From contig NZ_SZZU01000003.1 in the NCBI RefSeq assembly GCF_009829985.1, forward strand, positions 62,001-126,000: DNA of 64,000 nt, in the 5' to 3' direction. Source of the DNA: Pantoea sp. Aalb (lineage in GTDB: Bacteria; Pseudomonadota; Gammaproteobacteria; Enterobacterales; Enterobacteriaceae). Below are positions 56,567-64,000 of this stretch, in pieces. The position numbers and the translations under genes are program-made. Positions within the stretch are counted from its first letter, which is position 1; the number at the start of each line of letters is the position of its first letter. The notes under the pieces were generated by a model, which was not told where the DNA came from, made no database searches, and saw nothing but the letters and a program-made list of their open reading frames with translations.

Positions 56567-56596
56567 AAAAAAGGAGCATTTAGGTGCTCTTTTTTT
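56567..56596 (+). terminator. str operon (tufA) intrinsic terminator
   Basis: AAAAAAGGAGCA and TGCTCTTTTTTT pair over a TTTAGG loop (one G-T pair), ending in T-runs, 45 bases after the tufA stop. Confidence 0.9.
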
Positions 56597-57262
56597 ATTT
56601 GATTTAACTTAAATATTAATGAAATGTTTATTTATATGGATATGATGCAAAGTATGTTATAGTAAATTATATAAAAAAAATAATATTTAACATATTGATA
56701 ATAATATGTTAATAATATTAAATTAATTAGTAATTAGTAATATAATATCAAATATTTGAAATAATATTAAATATAATGTATTTTGTTCTAAGGAAAATTA
56801 GAAGTTTTATAAATAAAGAATATTAAACAAGAATTATATATTTTCTTATGATTATATTAAGAATTTTAGTATATTACTTTTAAAATTCACTAGTACTTTT
56901 TTAATTTAATTATTTATAAATAATACTGACTATTATTAGTTAATTTACTATTATATAATTAATATTATTTTATAATGATAAAATTTATTTTTTTACTAAA
57001 CACAAGTATTAGATAAGCATTTCTTGTAAAATTTAATAAATATTTATATTATAAAATTATATATATTGATTAATATGTTTATCAATTTTTTTAATATAGG
57101 ATTTATTGCATTTACTAGATTTAAAGTAATTTTTATTAAGTTTATAATAAATAAAATATCATACGCTTGAAGTAGAATTAAAATTTCTAAATTAGTGTTT
57201 TTATTTAAAGGTTAGTATTATAGTTGAAAATCATCTTACTTTTCTTCCTGAAAAAATTGAAG

Positions 57263-57268
57263 TATAAT
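57263..57268 (+). promoter_or_regulatory. Probable S10 operon -10 box
   Basis: Exact TATAAT with a poor -35. It would start transcripts about 170 bases before rpsJ, close to the E. coli S10 leader length. Confidence 0.45.
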
Positions 57269-57379
57269 GCATTAGCTTTATTGTAGCATAATTTATTACA
57301 ATCGAAAGATGTAGGATAAATTGAATTATATATAACCTAACATAACTCTCCTTTGGGAATTATATTTATATGTTGAACA

Positions 57380-57414
57380 ACTACACCATATCTTAATTAA
57401 GTGTAGTGTTTTTT
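57380..57414 (+). terminator. S10 leader attenuator-like hairpin
   Basis: ACTACAC (57380-57386) pairs with GTGTAGT (57401-57407) over a 14-base loop, then a six-T run (57409-57414). It ends 30 bases before rpsJ. In E. coli L4 (rplD) attenuates the operon at a hairpin in this leader; this is the equivalent place. Confidence 0.65.
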
Positions 57415-57444
57415 CTTTTCATAAAACGTTTGGAGCTCTGATCC

Positions 57445-57756
57445 ATGCAGAATCAAAGGATCCGTATCCGTCTTAAAGCGTTTGATCATCGCTTGATAGA
57501 TCAATCAACCGCAGAGATCGTGGAGACTGCCAAGCGCACTGGTGCGCAAGTTCGTGGTCCGATCCCATTACCGACTCGTAAAGAGCATTTTACTGTTTTG
57601 ATTTCTCCGCATGTTAATAAAGATGCACGTGATCAATATGAAATACGTACTCATAAGCGTTTAGTAGACATCGTTGATCCAACTGAAAAAACCGTTGATG
57701 CTCTGATGCGTTTAGATCTAGCTGCAGGTGTAGATGTACAGATTAGTCTAGATTAA
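57445..57756 (+). CDS. rpsJ: 30S ribosomal protein S10 (NusE)
   Basis: 30S head protein and NusE antitermination factor. 103 residues. RIRIRLKAFDHRLIDQST, PIPLPTRKEHFTVL and MRLDLAAGVDVQI are conserved. TTGGAG precedes the ATG. First gene of the S10 operon; its first 150 bases are markedly GC-richer than surrounding DNA. Confidence 0.98.
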   Translation: MQNQRIRIRLKAFDHRLIDQSTAEIVETAKRTGAQVRGPIPLPTRKEHFTVLISPHVNKDARDQYEIRTHKRLVDIVDPTEKTVDALMRLDLAAGVDVQISLD

Positions 57757-57788
57757 TCTGCTCGTCGAGCTATTGAGAGGTTGAAACA

Positions 57789-58427
57789 ATGATTGGTGTA
57801 GTCGGTAAAAAAATAGGAATGACTCGTATCTTCACAGAAGATGGTATTTCTATTCCAGTTACAGTAATAGAGGTTGAATCCAACCGAATTACTCAAATAA
57901 AAAAAGTAGATAAAGATGGTTATGCGGCTATTCAAGTGACTACAGGTAATAAAAAGGTAAGTCATATAAGTAAACCAGAAGCAGGACACTATGCGAAAGC
58001 TGCTGTTCAAGCTGGTCGTGGTTTATGGGAATTTCGTATTAAAAATACTACTAAGAAGTTTACTGTAGGTGAAAATATTAGTGTTGAGATCTTTTCTACT
58101 TTGAAGAAAGTAGATGTAACTAGTATATCTAAAGGTAAAGGTTTTGCAGGAACGGTTAAACGCTGGAATTTTCGTACTCAAGATGTGACACATGGAAATT
58201 CTTTATCTCATCGTGTTCCTGGTTCTATTGGTCAAAATCAGACACCAGGAAAGGTATTTAAAGGTAAAAAAATGGCTGGTCATATGGGTAAAGAACGTGT
58301 AACTGTACAGAACTTAGAAATAATACGCATTAATACTGATCGTAGTTTGTTATTAGTAAAAGGTGCCGTACCAGGTGCAAATGGTAGTGATGTAATTGTA
58401 AAACCAGCTATAAAAGCTATAAGGTAA
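57789..58427 (+). CDS. rplC: 50S ribosomal protein L3
   Basis: Early 50S assembly protein near the peptidyl-transferase centre. 212 residues, three longer than E. coli. MIGVVGKKIGMTRIF, KGKGFAGTVKRWNF and HRVPGSIGQNQTPGKVFKGKKMAGHMG are signature blocks, including the modified glutamine position. AGAGG precedes the ATG; five bases separate it from rplD. Confidence 0.98.
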   Translation: MIGVVGKKIGMTRIFTEDGISIPVTVIEVESNRITQIKKVDKDGYAAIQVTTGNKKVSHISKPEAGHYAKAAVQAGRGLWEFRIKNTTKKFTVGENISVEIFSTLKKVDVTSISKGKGFAGTVKRWNFRTQDVTHGNSLSHRVPGSIGQNQTPGKVFKGKKMAGHMGKERVTVQNLEIIRINTDRSLLLVKGAVPGANGSDVIVKPAIKAIR

Positions 58428-58432
58428 TAGCA

Positions 58433-59038
58433 ATGGAACTAGTACTAAAAGACGCGCAAAGCACGTTAAATGTTTCCGAAAATGTTTTTGGTTGTGTTTT
58501 TAATGAAGCTTTAGTTCACCAAGTTGTTATTGCTTATGCTGCAGGTATGCGACAAGGTACTCGCGCGCAAAAAAATCGTGCTGAAGTTACTGGTTCTGGT
58601 CGTAAGCCATGGCGTCAAAAAGGTACTGGACGAGCACGTTCAGGCTCTATTAAGAGCCCTATTTGGCGTTCAGGTAGTGTTACATTTGCTGCACGACCGC
58701 AAGACCACAGACAAAAAGTGAATAAGAAAATGTATCGTGGTGCGTTGAAAAGTATTTTATCTGAATTAGTACGGCAACAACGTTTAATTGTTGTACATTC
58801 ATTATGTATAGAAGCACCTAAAACAAAGTTATTAGTAGAAAAATTAAAAAGTATGGAATTAGACAAAGTAATGATTATTACTAATAAAATAGATAAAAAT
58901 TTATTTTTGGCTACACGTAATCTTTATAAAGTTGCTTTGTGTGATGTATCTAGAATTGATCCAATTAGCTTGATTAAATTTGATAAAGTTATTATGACGA
59001 CTGATGCCGTCAAGCAAATTGAGGATATGTTTTTATGA
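58433..59038 (+). CDS. rplD: 50S ribosomal protein L4
   Basis: Lines the exit tunnel and, in E. coli, represses the S10 operon at transcription and translation. 201 residues, normal. The tunnel loop RAQKNRAEVTGSGRKPWRQK and RSGSIKSPIW are intact. The presence of a leader hairpin upstream of rpsJ makes L4 attenuation plausible. Overlaps rplW by four bases. Confidence 0.97.
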   Translation: MELVLKDAQSTLNVSENVFGCVFNEALVHQVVIAYAAGMRQGTRAQKNRAEVTGSGRKPWRQKGTGRARSGSIKSPIWRSGSVTFAARPQDHRQKVNKKMYRGALKSILSELVRQQRLIVVHSLCIEAPKTKLLVEKLKSMELDKVMIITNKIDKNLFLATRNLYKVALCDVSRIDPISLIKFDKVIMTTDAVKQIEDMFL

Positions 59039-59337
59039 ATAAGGAAGAACGTTTACTTAAAATACTATGTGCACCACATGTATCTGAAAAATCTTCTAGT
59101 ACAATGGAGAAAAATAATAGTATTGTTTTTAAAGTTTTAAAAAATGCGACTAAAAAAGAGATTTTAGCTGCTGTAAAAAAATTATTTGAAGTAGAGGTTA
59201 AAGAGGTAAATACGCTCATTGTTAAAGGTAAAATAAAACGCCACAAACGGTATTTTACTCGTTCTAGTGACTGGAAAAAAGCTTATGTTACCCTAAAAAA
59301 AGGACAGCATCTGGATTTTATTAATAGTGCTGAATAA
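59035..59337 (+). CDS. rplW: 50S ribosomal protein L23
   Basis: Exit-tunnel rim protein, docking site for trigger factor and SRP. 100 residues. ILCAPHVSEKSS and VKEVNTLIVKGKIKRH are conserved. The ATG overlaps the rplD stop (ATGA), so translation is coupled. The C-terminal half is more lysine-rich than in E. coli, as usual in AT-rich genomes. Confidence 0.97.
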   Translation: MNKEERLLKILCAPHVSEKSSSTMEKNNSIVFKVLKNATKKEILAAVKKLFEVEVKEVNTLIVKGKIKRHKRYFTRSSDWKKAYVTLKKGQHLDFINSAE

Positions 59338-59354
59338 GTTACAGGAGAAAAATG

Positions 59355-60176
59355 ATGGCAATTATTAAATGTAAACCTACATCTCCCGGTCGTCGTCACT
59401 TAATTAAGGTAGTTAATTTTGAATTAAATAAAGGCAAACCTTTTGCTCCTCTATTACAAAAAAAAAGCAAATCCGGTGGCCGCAATAATCATGGGCATAT
59501 TACTACTAGACATATTGGCGGAGGACATAAGCAATCTTATCGTCTTATTGATTTTAAACGTACTAAAGATGATATACCAGCAATCATTGAACGTTTTGAA
59601 TACGATCCTAATCGTTCTGCAAATATTGCATTAATTTTATATAAAGACGGAGAACGTCGTTATATTCTTGCTCCTAAAAATTTAAAAGTTGGTGATCAGA
59701 TTCAATCTGGTAGTAATGCAGCTATTAAAGTAGGCAATACTTTACCAATGCGTAATATTCCAGTAGGTTCTACTGTACACAATGTAGAAATGAAACCAGG
59801 TAAAGGCGGTCAAATTGCAAGATCTGCTGGTTCTTATATACAGATTGTAGCGCGTGAAGGTGCTTATGTTACAGTTCGATTACGTTCGGGAGAAATGCGT
59901 AAAGTTGAAGCTAATTGCCGTGCAACTTTGGGTGAAGTAGGTAATTCTGAACATATGTTACGTGTTTTAGGTAAAGCTGGTGCAAGCCGATGGCGTGGTA
60001 TTCGTCCTACTGTGCGTGGTACTGCTATGAATCCAGTTGATCATCCTCATGGTGGTGGAGAAGGTCGTAACTTTGGTAAGCATCCAGTAACTCCATGGGG
60101 TATTCAAACTAAAGGTAAAAAAACACGTAGTAATAAACGTACTGATAAGTTTATTCTACGTCGCTATAGTAAGTAA
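59355..60176 (+). CDS. rplB: 50S ribosomal protein L2
   Basis: Essential for subunit joining and peptidyl transfer. 273 residues from ATG 59355 (MAIIKCKPTSPGRRH); a preceding ATG at 59352 is too close to GGAG. GGGHKQSYRLIDFKR, MKPGKGGQIARSAG and the active-site NPVDHPHGGGEGR with its key histidine are unchanged. Confidence 0.98.
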   Translation: MAIIKCKPTSPGRRHLIKVVNFELNKGKPFAPLLQKKSKSGGRNNHGHITTRHIGGGHKQSYRLIDFKRTKDDIPAIIERFEYDPNRSANIALILYKDGERRYILAPKNLKVGDQIQSGSNAAIKVGNTLPMRNIPVGSTVHNVEMKPGKGGQIARSAGSYIQIVAREGAYVTVRLRSGEMRKVEANCRATLGEVGNSEHMLRVLGKAGASRWRGIRPTVRGTAMNPVDHPHGGGEGRNFGKHPVTPWGIQTKGKKTRSNKRTDKFILRRYSK

Positions 60177-60203
60177 ATTAAGTAATAATACAGAGGGTAA
60201 GTT

Positions 60204-60482
60204 ATGCCACGTTCTCTCAAAAAAGGGCCTTTTATTGATTTACATTTACTTAAGAAAGTAGAGAAAGCAGTCAAAAACGGGGATAAGAAACCTCTACGTA
60301 CTTGGTCTCGTCGTTCGACTATTTTTCCTAATATGATTGGTTTGACTATTGCTGTGCATAACGGACGTCAGCACATTCCTGTTTTTGTATCTGATGAAAT
60401 GGTTGGACATAAATTAGGTGAATTTTCACCTACACGTACTTATCGCGGTCATACTGCTGATAAGAAAACTAAAAAAAAATAA
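60204..60482 (+). CDS. rpsS: 30S ribosomal protein S19
   Basis: 30S head protein contacting the A-site tRNA region. 92 residues, the usual length. MPRSLKKGPFIDLHLLKK and EFSPTRTYRGHTADKK are conserved. AGAGGG precedes the ATG. Confidence 0.98.
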   Translation: MPRSLKKGPFIDLHLLKKVEKAVKNGDKKPLRTWSRRSTIFPNMIGLTIAVHNGRQHIPVFVSDEMVGHKLGEFSPTRTYRGHTADKKTKKK

Positions 60483-60506
60483 TTTAAAATAAGTATAGAG
60501 AAAGAG

Positions 60507-60836
60507 ATGGAAACTATTGCCCGACATTGCCACGCACCTTCTTCTGCTCAAAAGGTGCGTCTTGTTGCCAATTTGATTCGCGGTAAAAGAGTATCTCAGG
60601 CTCTAGATATTCTGACATATACTAATAAAAAAGCGACTATAATAGTTAAAAAAGTATTAGAATCTGCCATTGCGAATGCTGAACACAATAATGGTATTGA
60701 TATAGACGAACTAAAAATTACGAGAATTTTTATTGATGAAGGTCCGACCGTAAAACGCGTTATGCCACGTGCAAAAGGGCGTGCTGATAGTATCTTAAAA
60801 CGTACTAGCCATATTACTGTGGTTGTATCTAATTAA
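60507..60836 (+). CDS. rplV: 50S ribosomal protein L22
   Basis: Binds all 23S domains; its beta-hairpin lines the tunnel and is the macrolide-resistance site. 109 residues, one fewer than E. coli. ETIARHCHAPSSAQKVRLV and the hairpin PTVKRVMPRAKGRADSILKR are intact. AGAGAAAGAG precedes the ATG. Confidence 0.97.
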   Translation: METIARHCHAPSSAQKVRLVANLIRGKRVSQALDILTYTNKKATIIVKKVLESAIANAEHNNGIDIDELKITRIFIDEGPTVKRVMPRAKGRADSILKRTSHITVVVSN

Positions 60837-60859
60837 TAAGATACTTATAGGAGACTATA

Positions 60860-61558
60860 ATGGGTCAAAAAGTGCATCCGAACGGTATTCGTTTAGGTAT
60901 TGTAAAACCATGGAATTCAACTTGGTTTGCAAATACTAAAGAATTTGCTGCTAATTTAGATAGTGATTTTAAAGTACGTCAATTTTTAAGTAAAAAATTA
61001 ATTAAAGCATTTATATCTCGTATAGTTATTGAACGTCCAGCTAAAAGTATTCGTGTAACCATTCATACTGCTCGTCCTGGTATTGTTATTGGTAAAAAAG
61101 GCGAAGATGTTGAAAAAATGCGTACAGTAATAGCTAGCATAGCTGGTGTGCCTGCACAGATTAATATTGCTGAAGTTCGTAAACCGGAACTAGATGCTAA
61201 ACTAGTAGCTGATAGTATCGCTTCACAATTAGAACGACGAGTAATGTTTCGTCGTGCTATGAAACGAGCTGTACAGAATGCTATCCGTCTTGGTGCTAAA
61301 GGAATTAAAGTTGAAGTAAGTGGACGTTTAGGAGGTGCTGAAATTGCACGTAGTGAATGGTATCGTGAAGGTCGTGTACCATTACATACATTACGTGCTG
61401 ATGTTGATTATAATATTTCTGAAGCACATACGACTTATGGTGTAATTGGTGTCAAAGTATGGATCTTTAAAGGTGAGATTTTAGGTGGTATGACTGTGAT
61501 TGAACAACCAGAATTGGCTACGCAACCTAAAAAGCAACAACGTAAAAACCGTAAGTAA
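60860..61558 (+). CDS. rpsC: 30S ribosomal protein S3
   Basis: mRNA-entry protein with an N-terminal KH domain. 232 residues, one fewer than E. coli. MGQKVHPNGIRLGIVKPWNS, GIVIGKKGEDVEKMR (KH GxxG) and GRLGGAEIARSEWYREGRVP are the signatures. ATAGGAG precedes the ATG. Confidence 0.98.
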   Translation: MGQKVHPNGIRLGIVKPWNSTWFANTKEFAANLDSDFKVRQFLSKKLIKAFISRIVIERPAKSIRVTIHTARPGIVIGKKGEDVEKMRTVIASIAGVPAQINIAEVRKPELDAKLVADSIASQLERRVMFRRAMKRAVQNAIRLGAKGIKVEVSGRLGGAEIARSEWYREGRVPLHTLRADVDYNISEAHTTYGVIGVKVWIFKGEILGGMTVIEQPELATQPKKQQRKNRK

Positions 61559-61583
61559 AAAGTAAAACCAAGGAGAGTACTTG

Positions 61584-61994
61584 ATGTTACAACCAAAACG
61601 TACAAAATTTCGAAAAATGCATAAAGGTCGCAATCGTGGTTTTGCTCGAGGAACGGATGTTAGCTTCGGTACTTTTGGCCTTAAGGCTACGGATCGTGGT
61701 CGTATAAGTGCTCGTCAGATAGAAGCAGCACGTCGTGCTATGACTCGTGCAGTTAAGCGTCAAGGTAAGATTTGGATCCGTATATTTCCAGATAAACCAA
61801 TTACTGAAAAACCTCTAGAAGTACGTATGGGAAAAGGTAAGGGTAATGTCGAATACTGGGTTGCCTTAATTCAGCCTGGTAAGGTGTTATATGAAATGGA
61901 TGGTGTTCCTGAAGAAGAGGCTCGTCAAGCATTTAAGTTAGCAGCTGCAAAACTACCTATCAAAACTACATTTGTAACTAAAGTGGTAATGTAA
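61584..61994 (+). CDS. rplP: 50S ribosomal protein L16
   Basis: Late 50S assembly protein near the A-site tRNA. 136 residues from ATG 61584 (MLQPKRTKFRKMHKGRNRG); a TTG at 61581 opens the frame one codon earlier. GKGKGNVEYWVALIQPGKVLYE is conserved, including the arginine that is hydroxylated in E. coli. AGGAGAG precedes. rpmC starts at the next base after the stop. Confidence 0.98.
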   Translation: MLQPKRTKFRKMHKGRNRGFARGTDVSFGTFGLKATDRGRISARQIEAARRAMTRAVKRQGKIWIRIFPDKPITEKPLEVRMGKGKGNVEYWVALIQPGKVLYEMDGVPEEEARQAFKLAAAKLPIKTTFVTKVVM

Positions 61995-62192
61995 ATGAAA
62001 GTATCTGAGCTGCGTAAAAAAAATATTGAAGAATTAAAAATAGAATTAATTAACTTGTTGCGTGAACAATTTAATTTACGTATGCAGGTAGTATCTGGTA
62101 AAGCACAAACGAGTCACTTGTTAAATAAAGTTCGTCATAACATCGCACGTATTAAAACTTTATTAACAGAAAAAAGCAGAAGGCGTAAATAA
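61995..62192 (+). CDS. rpmC: 50S ribosomal protein L29
   Basis: Tunnel-exit protein beside L23. 65 residues, two longer than E. coli. MKVSELRKKNIEELKIEL and REQFNLRMQVVSGK are the family blocks. Starts immediately after rplP and abuts rpsQ, so ribosomes probably re-initiate; no separate ribosome-binding site is needed. Confidence 0.96.
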   Translation: MKVSELRKKNIEELKIELINLLREQFNLRMQVVSGKAQTSHLLNKVRHNIARIKTLLTEKSRRRK

Positions 62193-62447
62193 ATGGTAGA
62201 TAAAATTCGAACTCTGCAAGGCCGTGTTATTAGTAATAAGATGCAAAAATCTAGTGTCGTCGCTATCGAGCGATTTGTGAAACACCCAGTTTATGGTAAG
62301 TTTATTAAGCGTACGACTAAACTATATATTCATGACGAAAAGAATGAATGTTGTATTGGTGATTTAGTAGAAATACGTGAAACTCGTCCGATATCTAAAA
62401 CTAAATCTTGGACTTTAGTTCGCATTGTAGAGAAAACAATCTTGTAA
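62193..62447 (+). CDS. rpsQ: 30S ribosomal protein S17
   Basis: Primary 16S 5'-domain binder. 84 residues, normal. IRTLQGRVISNKMQKSSVVAIE and HPVYGKFIKRTTKL are conserved. It abuts rpmC and closes the S10 operon; a 156-base gap with a promoter separates it from rplN. Confidence 0.97.
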   Translation: MVDKIRTLQGRVISNKMQKSSVVAIERFVKHPVYGKFIKRTTKLYIHDEKNECCIGDLVEIRETRPISKTKSWTLVRIVEKTIL

Positions 62448-62498
62448 TATACTATAGATCATATGCTGTATAAAACAAGTTAAAAAAACTTTCATTTT

Positions 62499-62528
62499 TT
62501 ACTTATTTATATTGAATAGTGTTATAAT
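62499..62528 (+). promoter_or_regulatory. spc operon promoter
   Basis: Exact TATAAT at 62523-62528 within TTGAATAGTGTTATAATATT, closely resembling the region around the enteric spc promoter as I recall it. A TTACTT at 62499-62504, 18 bases upstream, is a modest -35. rplN begins 75 bases later. Confidence 0.65.
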
Positions 62529-62603
62529 ATTCCGCTTTTAAGGATAAATTTAATAATTTAGAGTTATATGTTATAAATCAATACTCATTAGTGGAGCATC
62601 AAA

Positions 62604-62975
62604 ATGATCCAAGAACAGACAATGTTGAATGTTGCTGATAACTCCGGTGCACGTAGTGTAATGTGTATTAAGGTTCTTGGTGGCTCTCATCGTCGATATG
62701 CAAACATTGGAGATATTATTAAAATAACAATTAAAGAAGCTATTCCTCGTGGTAAAGTAAAAAAAGGTGATGTGTTAAAGGCTGTAATAGTGCGTACTAA
62801 GAAAGGTGTACGTCGCCCTGATGGTTCTGTTATTCGCTTTGATGTTAATGCATGTGTTATTTTAAATAATAATAACGAGCTACCTATAGGGACACGTATT
62901 TTTGGTCCTGTAACTCGTGAGCTGCGTACTGAGAAATTTATGAAGATTATATCTTTGGCACCAGAAGTACTTTAA
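62604..62975 (+). CDS. rplN: 50S ribosomal protein L14
   Basis: Inter-subunit bridge protein. 123 residues, the E. coli length. MIQEQTMLNVADNSGARSVM and KKGVRRPDGSVIRFD are conserved. TGGAG precedes the ATG. First gene of the spc operon. Confidence 0.98.
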   Translation: MIQEQTMLNVADNSGARSVMCIKVLGGSHRRYANIGDIIKITIKEAIPRGKVKKGDVLKAVIVRTKKGVRRPDGSVIRFDVNACVILNNNNELPIGTRIFGPVTRELRTEKFMKIISLAPEVL

Positions 62976-62985
62976 GGAGTGAACA

Positions 62986-63300
62986 ATGGCAACAAAAATA
63001 CGTCGTAACGACGAAGTTATCGTTCTAACTGGCAAAGATAAAGGTAAACGAGGTAAGATAAAAAATGTTTTATCTTCAGGTAAGGTTATTGTTGAAGGTA
63101 TTAATTTAGTTAAAAAACATCAGAAACCTCTTCCGGCATTAAATAAACCTGGAGGTATCGTTAAAATAGAAGCTGCCATTCAGATTTCTAACGTTGCGAT
63201 CTTTAATGCAGTAACTAGTAAGGCTGATCGTGTAGGTTTTAGATTTGAATATGGTAAAAAAATCCGTTTCTTTAAGTCTAATAACGAAACTATTAAGTAA
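62986..63300 (+). CDS. rplX: 50S ribosomal protein L24
   Basis: Assembly initiator of the 50S subunit with a KOW motif. 104 residues. IRRNDEVIVLTGKDKGKRG is the KOW region. TAAGGAG precedes the ATG, ten bases after rplN. Confidence 0.97.
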   Translation: MATKIRRNDEVIVLTGKDKGKRGKIKNVLSSGKVIVEGINLVKKHQKPLPALNKPGGIVKIEAAIQISNVAIFNAVTSKADRVGFRFEYGKKIRFFKSNNETIK

Positions 63301-63314
63301 TTTGGAGTAGTGCG

Positions 63315-63854
63315 ATGGCGAAACTGCATGATTACTACAAAAACGAAGTAGTCCAGAAACTCATGACAAAGTTGGGCTATAATTCTGTCATGCAAGTCCC
63401 TCGGGTCGAGAAGATTACCCTGAATATGGGTGTTGGTGAAGCGATCTCTGACAAGAAACTGCTAGATAATGCGGTATTTGACCTAGCAGCAATCTCCGGT
63501 CAAAAACCGTTGATCACTAAAGCACGCAAATCAGTTGCAGGCTTCAAAATCCGTCAGGGCTATCCGATCGGTTGTAAAGTAACTTTGCGTGGCGAACGTA
63601 TGTGGGAATTTTTTGAACGTCTAATTACTATTGCAATCCCTCGTATCAGAGATTTTCGTGGTTTTTCTGCTAAATCTTTTGATGGATATGGTAATTATAG
63701 TATAGGTGTTCGTGAGCAAATTATTTTTCCAGAAATCGATTACGACAAAATTGATCTCGTTCGTGGTTTGGATATTACCATTACCACTACTGCGAAATCT
63801 GATAATGAAGGCCGTGCTTTACTTACTGCTTTTAACTTTCCTTTTCGTAAGTAA
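63315..63854 (+). CDS. rplE: 50S ribosomal protein L5
   Basis: Central-protuberance protein binding 5S rRNA and contacting P-site tRNA. 179 residues, the E. coli length. MQVPRVEKITLNMGVGEA, SGQKPLITKARKSVAGFKIR and DITITTTAKSDNEGRALL are conserved. The first half is strikingly GC-richer than its neighbours and looks almost like the enteric gene at nucleotide level. TTGGAG precedes the ATG. Confidence 0.98.
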   Translation: MAKLHDYYKNEVVQKLMTKLGYNSVMQVPRVEKITLNMGVGEAISDKKLLDNAVFDLAAISGQKPLITKARKSVAGFKIRQGYPIGCKVTLRGERMWEFFERLITIAIPRIRDFRGFSAKSFDGYGNYSIGVREQIIFPEIDYDKIDLVRGLDITITTTAKSDNEGRALLTAFNFPFRK

Positions 63855-63868
63855 GGTAGGGTTACTTA

Positions 63869-64000
63869 ATGGCTAAGCAATCTATGAAAGCACGCGAAGT
63901 TAAGCGTGTAAAATTAGCAGATAAGTTCTGTACAAAACGCGATGAACTGAAGTCAATTATTTCTAATGTGAATGCATCCGATAAAGATCGTTGGGATGCT
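63869..64000 (+). CDS. rpsN: 30S ribosomal protein S14, 5' part (cut by the window end)
   Basis: ATG at 63869 after AGGTAGGG, in frame to the last base: 44 residues, MAKQSMKAREVKRVKL then ADKF and NASDKDRWDA, matching enteric S14 (about 101 residues). Zinc ligands are not expected in this type. It follows rplE by 14 bases as in the spc operon; the rest lies outside the window. Confidence 0.95.
   Translation, partial: MAKQSMKAREVKRVKLADKFCTKRDELKSIISNVNASDKDRWDA

Larger units (their letters stand above)
56523..57444. other. tufA-rpsJ gap including the S10 leader
   Basis: 0.9 kb without a gene; bfr, bfd and other genes lying here in E. coli are absent. Left end holds the tufA terminator, a TTAACATATT/AATATGTTAA hairpin sits at 56687-56712, and the right end holds the S10 promoter and leader. 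The middle is AT-only. Confidence 0.6.

Overview
The window is AT-rich (by eye about 30% G+C) and carries enterobacterial genes whose products look close to their Escherichia coli counterparts, in long stretches of E. coli-like order. Many neighbours normally found between them are missing, and there are long AT-only gaps. This is the pattern of a host-restricted gammaproteobacterium of the Enterobacterales with a reduced genome, probably an insect symbiont. A Pantoea-like or Sodalis-like ancestor would fit the inositol genes, but the species cannot be settled from sequence alone.

Layout. 1-10210: nusA (3' end)-infB-rbfA-truB-rpsO-pnp-deaD, the translation/RNA-decay cluster, with nlpI missing between pnp and deaD. 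10625-20998: ridA, pyrB, argI, valS, holC and pepA on the minus strand, then lptF-lptG on plus (LPS export); pyrI is absent. 21365-24481: a pocket between tRNA-Leu(CAA) and tRNA-Leu(CAG) holding a tautomerase-family gene and an MFS carboxylate-type transporter. 24596-26156: rsmC and holD. 26459-34670: a myo-inositol catabolic island (iolB, an RpiR-type regulator, iolC fused to a DUF2090 domain, iolD, iolG, iolE), which E. coli K-12 lacks. 34799-44665: nfuA/bioH (divergent), nudE, aroK-aroB-dam-rpe-trpS, pabA and crp. 44666-46575: a gap of about 1.9 kb with almost nothing in it. 46576-50137: a lone taurine dioxygenase (tauD), then kefG-kefB. 50904-64000: tusDCB, the str operon (rpsL-rpsG-fusA-tufA), the S10 operon (rpsJ to rpsQ) and the start of the spc operon (rplN-rplX-rplE-rpsN, the last cut by the window end).

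How the genes work together. Most are core translation, tRNA, RNA-decay and replication functions. Metabolism kept includes shikimate, arginine and pyrimidine steps, p-aminobenzoate, biotin (bioH) and Fe-S assembly (nfuA), as expected for a nutritional partner. LptFG and KefGB imply a real LPS outer membrane and active ion control. Less expected are the inositol pathway from inositol to a C3 split, the taurine dioxygenase, and the retained global regulator CRP and Dam methylase.

Non-coding signals. There are several short tandem duplications (25-62 bp, some exact), several long perfect AT-rich inverted repeats in gaps, enteric-like leaders (S10 attenuator hairpin, spc and str promoters, aroK leader hairpin), and a candidate operator upstream of the inositol-cluster regulator. 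No CRISPR array, insertion sequence or prophage was seen.
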